Shown here in pieces: positions 18,109 through 26,545 of a stretch of 64,000 nt of DNA. Position 1 is the first letter of the stretch. Every line of letters begins with the position of its first letter. The notes under the pieces are model-generated. The model saw only the letters and a list, made by a program, of their open reading frames with translations, was not told the DNA's origin and made no database searches. The translations under genes and the position numbers were made by a program. This stretch comes from Deltaproteobacteria bacterium HGW-Deltaproteobacteria-18 (lineage in GTDB: Bacteria > Desulfobacterota > Desulfovibrionia > Desulfovibrionales > Desulfomicrobiaceae). The stretch lies in assembly GCA_002841885.1 (NCBI GenBank), contig PHBE01000007.1, positions 248,001 to 312,000 on the forward strand, read 5' to 3'.

Positions 18109-19167
18109 CTATTCTCCGCTGTGTACGCCCGCCGCTGAGAACGTGGCCATGTCGTTGTAGAGATTGGCCGCGCTGCGCAGGATGAAGATGGCCATGGCCG
18201 CGCCGGTGCCTTCGCCAAGGCGCATGTTCAGGTGCAGGAGCGGGCTTGCATCCAGACCCCTCATGACGGCGGCGAACCCGGGTTCCGCCGAGGCGTGGGA
18301 AAAGAATGCGTATTCGGCCACCAGCGGGCAGATGGCCCGGGCTGCGACATAGGCGCTGGAAGAGATGAAGCCGTCGATGACCAGAGGCTTGCCAAGGCTC
18401 GCTCCGCCCAGGATCATGCCGGCCAGGGTCGCTATTTCGAATCCGCCGAGGCAGGCCAGGATATCGATGGGATCGGCCTTGTCGATGGTGGGGGCATGCA
18501 GGGCCAGGGCTTTTTCGATGACCGTGATCTTGTGGCGCACCCCTTCGGCTCCAAGTCCCGTGCCAGGGCCGGTAATGTCGGCCGGGGCAAGGCCCAGATA
18601 GGCGCAGAAGAGGGCCGTGGCCGGGGTCGTGTTGGCGATGCCCATCTCCCCGGTGCCCAGAGTCACGATTCCGTCCCTGTGCGCCGCCTTGGCCAGTTCG
18701 ATCCCGTTTTCAAGGGCTTTCAGGCAGTCTTCGCGGGTCATGGCTGCCTCTGTGCTCAGATCCTTGGTGCCGGGCGCGACCTTGCACTGGACAAGGGCCG
18801 GATGATCGGGAAACCTGTCGCCCAAGCAGCCGGCGTCCACGACTTTGAGGTCCACTCCCGCTGTGCGGGTAAGGACGTTGATGGCCGCGCCGTTCATGAC
18901 AAAATTGGCAACCATCTGCCGCGTCACTTCCTGTGGGAAGAGGCTCACGCCCTGGAGCGCCACCCCGTGATCCCCGGCGCATGTGTAAATGCGGGCCGGG
19001 TCGACCTTGGGCGCTTCTCCGCCGGCTATGGCCACCAGCCGGCAGGCGACCTGTTCCAGGACGCCGAGGCTGCCTTTGGGTTTTGTCTGGGAATCCAGGT
19101 GCGTCTGGGCCTTTTGGAAGTACGCGCGGTCAAGGGTGCGGATCTGGTCGATGGTGGACTGGAGCAT
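18109..19167 (-). CDS. cobT: Nicotinate-nucleotide--dimethylbenzimidazole phosphoribosyltransferase
   Basis: Activates the lower-ligand base (5,6-dimethylbenzimidazole or related) to its alpha-ribotide in cobalamin synthesis. It is 352 residues, normal length. Motifs are SQTKPKGSLGVLE, CAGDHGV, GTGEMGIANTT and, near the end, MRLGEGTGAAMA with the catalytic glutamate. GGAGG lies ten bases before the ATG. No cobalamin riboswitch was recognised upstream. Other cob genes are outside the window. Confidence 0.95.
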   Translation of the reverse strand: MLQSTIDQIRTLDRAYFQKAQTHLDSQTKPKGSLGVLEQVACRLVAIAGGEAPKVDPARIYTCAGDHGVALQGVSLFPQEVTRQMVANFVMNGAAINVLTRTAGVDLKVVDAGCLGDRFPDHPALVQCKVAPGTKDLSTEAAMTREDCLKALENGIELAKAAHRDGIVTLGTGEMGIANTTPATALFCAYLGLAPADITGPGTGLGAEGVRHKITVIEKALALHAPTIDKADPIDILACLGGFEIATLAGMILGGASLGKPLVIDGFISSSAYVAARAICPLVAEYAFFSHASAEPGFAAVMRGLDASPLLHLNMRLGEGTGAAMAIFILRSAANLYNDMATFSAAGVHSGE

Positions 19168-19244
19168 GAGTATGAAGCCTCCGGAATTTCACGTTATTTT
19201 GATGCGTATTGTCGCGTTCAAAGGGCTACAGGATGGAGAAAACG

Positions 19245-19691
19245 ATGACAAGAGCCGATTTGAAGGACCATGGGCCAATTTTGGTCAGTGCCTGTCTGCT
19301 TGGGATTTATTGCCGCTATGACGGGCGCTGCGACACGGACGAGAGAGTCATGGCCCTGTCAAAAGACCATGTCCTGGTCCCTGTCTGTCCGGAACAACTG
19401 GGCGGCTTGCCCACGCCGCGTTCGGCAGTGGAACTGCTCGAAGGCCGGGCCGTGACCCGGGACGGTGCTGACTTGACCGAGGCCTTTGAACGCGGGGTCC
19501 GGCAGGTCGAACTCGTGGCCCGGCTGACCGGGGCCCGGGCGGCAGTGCTGCAGCCGCGCTCGCCGAGCTGCGGGCGGGGAATCATCTACGATGGCACGTT
19601 CTCCGGCCGACGTATAGAGGGTGACGGCGCTCTGGCAGGGGCTCTCAGGGAGCAGGGGTTTTTGCTGCTTGTGCCGGACGAACTTGACTGA
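19245..19691 (+). CDS. DUF523 family protein
   Basis: 148-residue member of DUF523. It has the conserved VSACLLGIYCRYDG at the start, VPVCPEQLGGLPTPR in the middle and LQPRSPSCGRGIIYDGTFSG. Three conserved Cys suggest a redox or metal role, but no biochemical function is known. ATG 19245 is preferred because TGGAGA precedes it by five bases; ATG 19233 is four residues upstream. Confidence 0.88.
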   Translation: MTRADLKDHGPILVSACLLGIYCRYDGRCDTDERVMALSKDHVLVPVCPEQLGGLPTPRSAVELLEGRAVTRDGADLTEAFERGVRQVELVARLTGARAAVLQPRSPSCGRGIIYDGTFSGRRIEGDGALAGALREQGFLLLVPDELD

Positions 19692-19761
19692 CCGGGGCTC
19701 TTTTCTTTTTTCGTGGATGAGTTAACAGTTAAGTTGATTCATCGGGATGAACGGAGGGGCA

Positions 19762-20082
19762 ATGACAAACAAGGCAGACAGACGAGAATTTACTCGCATG
19801 CGAAAAGAGGTCAGGGTTCGCTATAGCCAGCTGGGCAGCGAAGAATACAGCGATGCGCGACTCGTGGACGTGAGCGAGGGGGGGCTTTGCATGGAGGCCA
19901 GCAAGCCGCTCAGGACCGGCACTGAGATTTATGTCCAGCTTCTGAACATCAATCCGGAAACTTCTGGACTGGCCGCGCACAGGACATCCCACGGCAGGGT
20001 TCGCTGGACCAAGGATTTGGGATGTATGGAACAAGCCCGTTTCGGGATCGGGGTGCAGTATACGCATCCTGTGTGTCACTGA
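19762..20082 (+). CDS. PilZ domain protein
   Basis: 106-residue single PilZ domain, a c-di-GMP receptor. The RxxxR motif is in RREFTRMRK and the D-x-S-x-x-G motif in VDVSEGGLCME, both needed for ligand binding. The C-terminal strand ends FGIGVQY. GGAGGGG stands a few bases before ATG 19762; the in-frame ATG at 19747 lies upstream of that ribosome site. Output partner unknown. Confidence 0.87.
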   Translation: MTNKADRREFTRMRKEVRVRYSQLGSEEYSDARLVDVSEGGLCMEASKPLRTGTEIYVQLLNINPETSGLAAHRTSHGRVRWTKDLGCMEQARFGIGVQYTHPVCH

Positions 20083-20103
20083 TGAACACAAACAGGAAGA
20101 AGC

Positions 20104-20439
20104 ATGTCCGCATTTGATCAGGAGCTTGAGGCGAGCGGGGAATTGTTGAAGAATGAGAAGATTTCCAAGGATTTGGCGCGCGCTCATGCACGATCCCTGG
20201 CCTGGTTCAGGCAGCACCGGGAAGAGCTTGAGGCAGCGGGCTGGAGCGTTGCCGAGCTGTACCGCATCGGAACCCTTTCTTTTCCCTATTCGGAATGGGG
20301 GCCGGGCTGGATGACCTTGTGGAACAACGAAAAATGTTCGCCCCGGATGGGCCGCCGGGGCGAGATAGAGTTTGTTCTGCACGAGGCGGGTGGGGACGTG
20401 ATCCAGTCCTGCCGCCTCGACAAGAGTTTTTTGTCCTGA
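20104..20439 (+). CDS. Conserved hypothetical protein
   Basis: 111-residue soluble protein, not recognised. The N-terminal half is helical and charged (ELEASGELLKNEKISKDLAR); the second half has several aromatics (FPYSEWGPGWMTLWNN). AGGAAG precedes the ATG. It starts 21 bases after the PilZ gene and is probably cotranscribed. Its stop directly abuts the stop of the convergent gene at 20440, leaving no room for a terminator between them. Confidence 0.72.
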   Translation: MSAFDQELEASGELLKNEKISKDLARAHARSLAWFRQHREELEAAGWSVAELYRIGTLSFPYSEWGPGWMTLWNNEKCSPRMGRRGEIEFVLHEAGGDVIQSCRLDKSFLS

Positions 20440-21513
20440 TTACTGCCCCTGGTTTTGGGTCTCGTTGCCCGTCACCACCTGTTCCACTTCCGGCTGAGGC
20501 TCAAGGGCGCGCTCCTGAACAGCCTCCGCCGTCCTGACCAGAAGCTCTCCGGCCTTGGCTATGCTGCCCATCCCATTCGGGTCTTCCAGGCTTCGCCGAT
20601 GAACCCATTGTGCCAGATAGATCAGCTCCGAGGCGTCCATGCCCTGCGGGTTCGAAGCGCTGACGATGGCTTGCAGGAGCCTCTGACGCGAGATCTCGCG
20701 GGTCTGGATGGTGGTCTTGATGCGGGCGCTGGCCTCGTTCTTGGCCGAGATGGACGCCTCCTGCCCCTGCATGTTCCAGAATGCCAGATGCGCCTGGCTG
20801 ACACTCTCCATGTCCTCAAGATATTTCGTGACCAAAAGCCGGATCGAATCCGTTCTGGCCAGGGTGCTTACCGTCTTGCCGATGGTCTTCAGCCGCGCGG
20901 CAAGCAGATTCAGCATCTCCTTTCGCTGGGCCTCGCTCACGACGGCCATCTGTCCGGAGGGCAGGGTGTAGGTGGTCGACTGCAGGGCACGCTCCAGGCT
21001 GTCCAGAAAGAGCGGCGTGTACGCCGCGTGCAGGAAATCGAGCACGGGCTCCTTGAGCACATGCGAGAAGATGACCTTGCGCGCTCCGAGAGTGTCGGCC
21101 GGATCCACGTTCAATCCGTTGAAATCGACACCGTAGCGTATGTTCACGGACTTGACGTTGAGGACGAACCTTGGCTCGGATCCGGGATTCTTCTTGGTTC
21201 CGCCCGGCAGATAGCAGTCGACCATGTAGTGGCTTAAGTCCTCAATGAACTCATGACGTACTATTTCGTCGGCCGGGAGGACGGGGGCGGTGGCGTTGCC
21301 CTGGGCCGTGGCGTTGCCTTCAGGCGCGACGACGGTCGCGTTGACCGTTTCCTGCACCGGAAGCACGGGGGCCGGCTGACCCGTGCCGACCTGCCAGCGT
21401 TGCGGCGCCACCTCCGTGGCTACCGGTTTCGGGAAAAAACGGTCGCGGTTCTGCATGAACCAGTAGCCGCCGGCCAGAGCCAGAATGAAAGCGATGGCGA
21501 GAATACGTTTCAT
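20440..21513 (-). CDS. Membrane-anchored hypothetical protein
   Basis: 357-residue protein with one N-terminal membrane anchor (ILAIAFILALAGGYWF, residues 4-19). A Pro/Ala/Val/Thr-rich linker (to about 80) with repeated NATA-type segments follows, and then a mostly helical periplasmic domain. No known domain was recognised. It follows the phosphofructokinase gene by six bases and is almost certainly in the same transcript. The C-terminus is rich in Gln and Glu (EPQPEVEQVV). Confidence 0.78.
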   Translation of the reverse strand: MKRILAIAFILALAGGYWFMQNRDRFFPKPVATEVAPQRWQVGTGQPAPVLPVQETVNATVVAPEGNATAQGNATAPVLPADEIVRHEFIEDLSHYMVDCYLPGGTKKNPGSEPRFVLNVKSVNIRYGVDFNGLNVDPADTLGARKVIFSHVLKEPVLDFLHAAYTPLFLDSLERALQSTTYTLPSGQMAVVSEAQRKEMLNLLAARLKTIGKTVSTLARTDSIRLLVTKYLEDMESVSQAHLAFWNMQGQEASISAKNEASARIKTTIQTREISRQRLLQAIVSASNPQGMDASELIYLAQWVHRRSLEDPNGMGSIAKAGELLVRTAEAVQERALEPQPEVEQVVTGNETQNQGQ

Positions 21514-21519
21514 GAGCGT

Positions 21520-22833
21520 CTATGCCTTTGTAGCGCAGTTAAACATGGATTGGGGTTGTCCGGTGGATTCCATGACAGATCTCCAGTAGTTGGAGTAGAT
21601 GTTGAGCTTGCGCCGTTTGGCGGTGACCAGATCCAGGGGCAGGTACAGGTAGCGCTCCTGCAGCTTGGACACGACCATCCCGGTCTTGCCGGCCATGGCC
21701 GCGTGCACGGCATGCTGGCCGAGGAAGCCGCAGTAGATGCGGTCGTTGGAGTTGGCCGGGATGGAACGGATGATGTAGCTGGGGTCGATGTATTTGAGTG
21801 TGTAGGGAAAATCCGTGGCGTCAAAGAATTTCTTGATCTCAGAGCGCAGCACATCGCAGATGTCGCCCAGGATGGGGTTGCCAGAGAGATCGACCTGGTT
21901 GTTGATCCGGCACAGGTCCTGACCAGCCCCTTCGGCCACGACGATGACCGCGTGCTGCCGCTGCTCCAGGCGGGTTTTGAGCTGAACCAGAAAGCCGTCC
22001 GGACCATGCAGTTCAAAAGGCGCTTCGGGGACCAGCACGAAATTGACCTCTTTTAAAGCCAGGCTGGCCTGGGCGGCGATGAAGCCCGACTCCCGGCCCA
22101 TGAGCTTGACCATGCCGATTCCGCCGGGCGCACCCAGGGCCTCGATATGGGCGCAGCGGATGGCCTCGGTGGCTTTTTCCACAGCCGTATCGAAGCCAAA
22201 GGAGCGGGTCACGAAGTTGATGTCGTTGTCGATGGTTTTGGGGATGCCGATGATGGAGATCTTGAGCCCCCGCCGCAGCACCTCCTGGGTCACGGAGCTG
22301 GCCGCTTTCATGCTGCCGTCGCCGCCGATCATGAACAGGGCCGAGATGTTCATGCGCTCCAGCGCGTCCACGATCTCCTCCGGAGCCTGGGGCCCGCGCG
22401 AGGAGGACAGGATGGTGCCTCCGAATTCGTGGATGTCGCAGACGCTGTCCGGGGTCAGCTCCATGATGTCGTGCTTGTATTTGGGGATGAAGCCCTGCAG
22501 GCCGTAGCGGATTCCGTAGATTCCGGAGATGTGATAGTTGTGGTGGGCGCTCATGACGATGGCCCTGATCACGTCGTTGATGCCTGGGCACAAGCCGCCG
22601 CAGGTCACGATGGCGCATTTGGTCTTGGGCGGGTCGAAATAGATTTTCTGTCTGGGCCCCGCTTCCTCGAATTCGCAGACTGTATTGGACGTCGCGCCAT
22701 CAAGGATCTCGCCGGAGAGATAGAGGGGCATCTTGGATTTATCGTCTATATGGTGGCAGTAGGGCAAGGGATTGTCGACCTTGCATGGGCCAAGGGTGGG
22801 GACGGAAGTGTCGAGGCGTGGCGCGTTGCCCAT
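21520..22833 (-). CDS. ATP-dependent 6-phosphofructokinase-like enzyme
   Basis: 437-residue PFK family protein. The Rossmann-like start is CAIVTCGGLCPGINDVIR. GGDGSMKAA carries the Gly that favours ATP over pyrophosphate, IPKTIDNDI is the catalytic PKTIDND motif, and MGRESGFIA follows. It belongs to the longer clade that includes plant-type PFKs. It probably phosphorylates fructose 6-phosphate in glycolysis. ATG 22833 follows GGAGACGCA; the 29 upstream in-frame residues have no family match. It sits downstream of a terminator that isolates it from the epimerase gene. Confidence 0.88.
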   Translation of the reverse strand: MGNAPRLDTSVPTLGPCKVDNPLPYCHHIDDKSKMPLYLSGEILDGATSNTVCEFEEAGPRQKIYFDPPKTKCAIVTCGGLCPGINDVIRAIVMSAHHNYHISGIYGIRYGLQGFIPKYKHDIMELTPDSVCDIHEFGGTILSSSRGPQAPEEIVDALERMNISALFMIGGDGSMKAASSVTQEVLRRGLKISIIGIPKTIDNDINFVTRSFGFDTAVEKATEAIRCAHIEALGAPGGIGMVKLMGRESGFIAAQASLALKEVNFVLVPEAPFELHGPDGFLVQLKTRLEQRQHAVIVVAEGAGQDLCRINNQVDLSGNPILGDICDVLRSEIKKFFDATDFPYTLKYIDPSYIIRSIPANSNDRIYCGFLGQHAVHAAMAGKTGMVVSKLQERYLYLPLDLVTAKRRKLNIYSNYWRSVMESTGQPQSMFNCATKA

Positions 22834-22876
22834 TGCGTCTCCATGAGGTTGCGGTCTTGAAAAGGGCACTGAAATG

Positions 22877-22925
22877 AAAAAAGCTTCCTGTTCGTTAAGC
22901 CAGGGTGGCCTAAAAAACAAGAAGC
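22877..22925 (-). terminator. Terminator after the TIGR01777 epimerase gene
   Basis: On the minus strand GCTTCTTGTT pairs with AACAGGAAGC (one G-T pair) around an inner GC-rich hairpin and runs into TTTTTT. It separates the nifSU-epimerase group from the phosphofructokinase gene. Confidence 0.8.
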
Positions 22926-22943
22926 GTGGCGAGTTGCAATAAT

Positions 22944-23858
22944 TCAGGCGGAGCGGGTGGTCTTGAACTCAGGGAGAACGTGGGCCAGGGCCGCGTCGAG
23001 GTTCGGAAAGGCGAAGCCGAATCCCAGGCGCTGGAGCGCCTCGGGATGGCAGCGCTGACCGGTCAGGAGCATCCCGGCCGCCTCGCCCAGGGCCAGACGC
23101 AGCGCGAAGGCTGGCACGGGCAGTATGGCCGGGCGGCCGAGGCCCTTTGCCAGGCTCTGCGTGAAGCCCGCGTTGGTCACGGGTTCCGGGGAGCAGGCGT
23201 TGAATGACCCCGAGGCTTCAGGGGTTTCCAGCAGGAAGCTCATGACCCGCGTCAGGTCGTCTATGTGAATCCACGAGAACCACTGCCGCCCGTGGCCTAT
23301 CCTGCCGCCAAGGCCCAGCGAGAAGGGCGTGATCATCTTGGCCAGCGCGCCGCCATGGCCAAGAACGACCGCGATGCGCGGGATGACCACCCTGTGTCCG
23401 AATTCCTGGGCATGCAGCGCCTCTGCCTGCCAGGCTTTGCAGACCTCGGCCAGGAAGCCGTTGCCTCGCGGTGTGTCCTCGGTGCAGACGCTGTCCCCGG
23501 TATCGCCGTAAAAGCCTATGGCGTTGGCGCAGAGCAGGGTCTTGCCCGTGGTGCGGGCCAGGGCGTCCACAATGTGCCGCGTGCTCATGACCCTGGATTG
23601 CAGGATGCCTTCCTTGCCGGCCTTGTTCCAGCGGGTCATGACCGGGCTTCCGGTCAGGTTCACCACTGCATCGTGCTCGCCGATCAGATCCTGCCAGGGC
23701 CCCGGCGTGACCGGATCGGCCCGCGCGACGCGCACCGGAGAAGAGAATCTGGCCTTGCCGGAACGGGCGGCCACGGTAACTTCGTGGCCGCGTCCGACGA
23801 GATGGGGCACAAGATGCGCCCCCACGAATCCGGTTGCGCCGAAAGCCAGAATCTTCAT
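22944..23858 (-). CDS. TIGR01777 family epimerase/oxidoreductase
   Basis: 304-residue extended short-chain dehydrogenase of the YfcH/SulA-like family. The NAD(P) motif is GATGFVGAHLVPHL, then VVNLTGSPV, an active-site-region Y in GFYGDTGD, and GGRIGHGRQWFSWIHIDD, the most conserved block. The C-terminal DUF1731 segment has PVPAFALRLALGEAAGMLLTG. Substrate unknown. It follows nifU by 16 bases. Confidence 0.87.
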   Translation of the reverse strand: MKILAFGATGFVGAHLVPHLVGRGHEVTVAARSGKARFSSPVRVARADPVTPGPWQDLIGEHDAVVNLTGSPVMTRWNKAGKEGILQSRVMSTRHIVDALARTTGKTLLCANAIGFYGDTGDSVCTEDTPRGNGFLAEVCKAWQAEALHAQEFGHRVVIPRIAVVLGHGGALAKMITPFSLGLGGRIGHGRQWFSWIHIDDLTRVMSFLLETPEASGSFNACSPEPVTNAGFTQSLAKGLGRPAILPVPAFALRLALGEAAGMLLTGQRCHPEALQRLGFGFAFPNLDAALAHVLPEFKTTRSA

Positions 23859-23874
23859 GGGTCCCTCCCGCCCT

Positions 23875-24477
23875 TTAGAGGCCGAAGTGTTTTTGAATGT
23901 AGCCCGACATGACCGCCTGGGCGTTTTCGTGACATTCCCCGCAGCCGGTGCCGATCTTGGTCATGTCCTGCAGTTCCGAAAAACTCCTTACGCCTTCAAG
24001 CACAGCGTGCTCGATGTCTTCGTCAGTGACCTGCATGCATTCGCAGACTATCTTTGCGCTCTGCGTCCTGACGCGGTCTTCCATGCCGTTCTTGCGATAA
24101 TAGTCGTCGATGGCGGCCCTGAGCGCCTTGTCGCCGAGCACTGAGCAGTGCACCTTGTTGTCGGGCAGTCCGCCCAGTTCCTGCAGGATATCCTTGGCGG
24201 TGATGTCGTAGGCCTGCTCCAGGGTCATCCCGATGACCATCTCGGAGAGGATGGATGTGCTCGCGATGGCGCTGGCGCAGCCGTACGTCCGCCACTTGCA
24301 GTCGGTGATGGTCAGGTTTGCGGGGTCGACCTTGATGTAGACGATCATCTCGTCGCCGCATTTAATATTGCCCGTCTGTCCAATGCCGTGAAAGTCCGCC
24401 TCGTTGTCCTCGCGCAGGATGTTGCGGGGGTTCATGAAGTGGTCCTTCACCTTGTCCGAGTAGGTCCATTTTGCCAT
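23875..24477 (-). CDS. nifU: NifU-like Fe-S scaffold protein (short form)
   Basis: 200-residue scaffold for Fe-S cluster assembly. Residues 1-125 are the IscU-type domain with its cluster cysteines in TGNIKCGDEM, YGCASAIAS and VHCSVLG. Residues 140-200 form the BFD-like [2Fe-2S] domain (CECMQVTDEDI, GTGCGECHE). The C-terminal Nfu domain of classical NifU is absent. It starts one base after the nifS stop. With NifS it probably provides general Fe-S assembly, as in other anaerobes without an ISC operon. Confidence 0.93.
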   Translation of the reverse strand: MAKWTYSDKVKDHFMNPRNILREDNEADFHGIGQTGNIKCGDEMIVYIKVDPANLTITDCKWRTYGCASAIASTSILSEMVIGMTLEQAYDITAKDILQELGGLPDNKVHCSVLGDKALRAAIDDYYRKNGMEDRVRTQSAKIVCECMQVTDEDIEHAVLEGVRSFSELQDMTKIGTGCGECHENAQAVMSGYIQKHFGL

Positions 24478-24478
24478 G

Positions 24479-25663
24479 TTATTTTCTCCTGTACGCAGTG
24501 GACATGGTCCGGATGCGGTCGATGATAATGGGGAGGTGGTGGAGCATGTACTCTACGTCTTCCAGGGTGTTCTCGCGGCCCAGGCTGATGCGCACGGAGC
24601 CGTGGGCGTTCTCAACGGGCACGCCCGTGGCCATGATGACATGGGACGGGTCCAGGGAGCCCGACGCACAGGCCGAACCAGTGGACACGGCAATGCCGGC
24701 CAGATCCAGGTAAAGAAGGATGGCCTCGCCCTCGGCTCCGGCAAAGGAGACGCTGAGCGTGCCCGGAAGACTGTGCTCGGGGTGGCCCATGAAGAGCGCG
24801 TCCGGGATGGCTTCGGCGATGCCGGCCTTCAGGATGTTCTTGAGCTCAAGCAGGCGTTTTTCCTCTTCTTCCATCTCGACGGCGCGCAGTTCCATGGCCT
24901 TGCCCATGCCGATGATGCCCAGGGAGTTTTCCGTCCCCGCGCGGCGGCCGCCTTCCTGATGTCCGCCCAGGATGAGCGGACAGTAGGGCGCGCCCTTCTT
25001 GACGTACAGGGCTCCGATGCCCTTGGGGCCGTAGAGCTTGTGGGCGGAGATGGTCAGAAAATCGACATCGAGGTCACGCACGTCGACGGGGATCTTGCCC
25101 ACTGCCTGCACCGCGTCGGTGTGGAAAAGGGCCCCGCCTTCATGGGCGATGCGGGCTGCGGCCTTGATGTCCTGGATGGTGCCGATCTCGTTGTTGGCCA
25201 TCATGATGGACACCATTGCTACCTTGTCCGTCACGGCCCGGCGCAGTTCCTCAAGATCAATGCGACCGTATTTGTCCACGGACAGGTAGGTCACGTCGTG
25301 GTTCTTGCGCCCGAGGTCGCGGGCAGTGTTCAGCACGCAGGGGTGCTCGATGACCGTGGTCACGAGGCCGCTGCGTTCGCTGAGCGAGCACGAGCAGCGA
25401 GTACTGTCGCAATGCAGCAGGGACAGCACGGTATTGTTGGCTTCGGAACCGCTGCCGACAAAAAGGATTTCGTCAGCTTCCGCCCCGATGAAAGACGCGA
25501 CTTTTTCGCGCGCCTCCTCGACTTTTTCCCTCGCTTCGCGGCCGAAACCGTGCATGCTGGAAGGGTTCCCAAATATTTCAAGGCCCTCGATGAGGGCTTC
25601 TTTCACACCCGGATGCAGGGGGGTGGTGGCGTTGTTGTCGAAATAAACGGTTCTGTTTTCCAT
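24479..25663 (-). CDS. nifS: Cysteine desulfurase NifS
   Basis: 394-residue PLP enzyme that removes sulfur from cysteine and hands it to NifU. It has the start VYFDNNATTPLHPGV, the PLP lysine in ISAHKLYGPKG and the catalytic cysteine in STGSACASGS. An unusual feature is a Cys-rich stretch, HCDSTRCSCSLSERSG, near residues 83-98, where relatives have a plain helix. It may be lineage-specific or redox-sensitive. The gene forms an operon with nifU, and the tRNA-protein transferase gene is 42 bases upstream. Confidence 0.95.
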   Translation of the reverse strand: MENRTVYFDNNATTPLHPGVKEALIEGLEIFGNPSSMHGFGREAREKVEEAREKVASFIGAEADEILFVGSGSEANNTVLSLLHCDSTRCSCSLSERSGLVTTVIEHPCVLNTARDLGRKNHDVTYLSVDKYGRIDLEELRRAVTDKVAMVSIMMANNEIGTIQDIKAAARIAHEGGALFHTDAVQAVGKIPVDVRDLDVDFLTISAHKLYGPKGIGALYVKKGAPYCPLILGGHQEGGRRAGTENSLGIIGMGKAMELRAVEMEEEEKRLLELKNILKAGIAEAIPDALFMGHPEHSLPGTLSVSFAGAEGEAILLYLDLAGIAVSTGSACASGSLDPSHVIMATGVPVENAHGSVRISLGRENTLEDVEYMLHHLPIIIDRIRTMSTAYRRK

Positions 25664-25705
25664 GTAGGCTCCTTGTTTCGCAAAATTACGATGAAATCTT
25701 AATCC

Positions 25706-26461
25706 CTAATCCGGACCTGTCCACCCCGAAAATGGATGAAGAATGCCCGGACTCGGCGATTTAGGATCTTCACCGTCCTCGTGCCAGAGTCCGTCCTCCC
25801 AGCAAAAGAGCTGGTGCGGATTGAACCCGGCCTTGTAGGCCATGCGTTCGCATCCCGGCACAACATAACCCAGGTAGTAGTGGGCAAGCCCCCGTTGTTT
25901 CGTCTCCTCGATCTCGCGCAGAACGCTGAAAATGCCGGGGCTGAGGTGCGAGACAGCAGGATCGAAGACGAAATAGACGGAACTCAAGCCATCGCTGCCA
26001 AGGTCCAGGTATCCCGCTCCGAGCAGGCGTCCGTCATGCTCGTAGCGGGCCAGCAGATTCGGACAGGGTGCGGAATGCAGATTGGCGATGAATTCGTCGA
26101 AGGTGCTCTCCTGTCCGAAACGGATCCTGGAATGTGTATGATACAGGTCAAAAAGTTCTTTTTCGTAGCGAACCGGGCCGAAGCTGACGCTGATCCGGCT
26201 GCAGCGGCGCAGCACGCGCTTTTGTCCGCGGCTGGGCTTGAATCGCCTTACGGGCACGCGCAGGGGGGTGCAGGCCCGGCAATCGGGGCAGGCGGGACGA
26301 AAGAAATAATGGCCGAACTTGCGCCAGCCCCGGGACAGGAACCAGGACAGTTCGGCGCCATTCAGGCTGTCGGCGAAGAAGAAGGAATAGACCAGCGTCC
26401 TGTCCGGCAGATAGGGACAGGGCGCGGGCGGCGAAAATTCGGGCCGGGAATAGAGAATCAT
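25706..26461 (-). CDS. bpt: Aspartate/glutamate leucyltransferase (bacterial protein transferase)
   Basis: Transfers Leu (or Arg) from tRNA to N-terminal acidic residues of proteins, marking them for ClpAP degradation. It is 251 residues. Family motifs are YLPDRTLVYSFFF, the Cys-rich CPDCRACTPLRVPV, GAGYLDLGSDGLSSVYFVFDP and GYVVPGCERMAYKAGF. The start is a little uncertain: AAGGAGG is about 12 bases before ATG 26461, longer than usual, and the alternatives upstream are TTG codons. Confidence 0.9.
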   Translation of the reverse strand: MILYSRPEFSPPAPCPYLPDRTLVYSFFFADSLNGAELSWFLSRGWRKFGHYFFRPACPDCRACTPLRVPVRRFKPSRGQKRVLRRCSRISVSFGPVRYEKELFDLYHTHSRIRFGQESTFDEFIANLHSAPCPNLLARYEHDGRLLGAGYLDLGSDGLSSVYFVFDPAVSHLSPGIFSVLREIEETKQRGLAHYYLGYVVPGCERMAYKAGFNPHQLFCWEDGLWHEDGEDPKSPSPGILHPFSGWTGPD

Positions 26462-26545
26462 GGCTGCGCCCAAACCTCCTTGCAAGCGCCGGACGGCAGT
26501 TCGGTTCCTTCCGGGCCGAAGCCGTCCGGCCTGTCCATGGCCAGC

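Noticed and set aside
19168-19244. Cobalamin riboswitch upstream of cobT
   Set aside because: The gap is only 77 bases and shows none of the conserved B12-box sequence.
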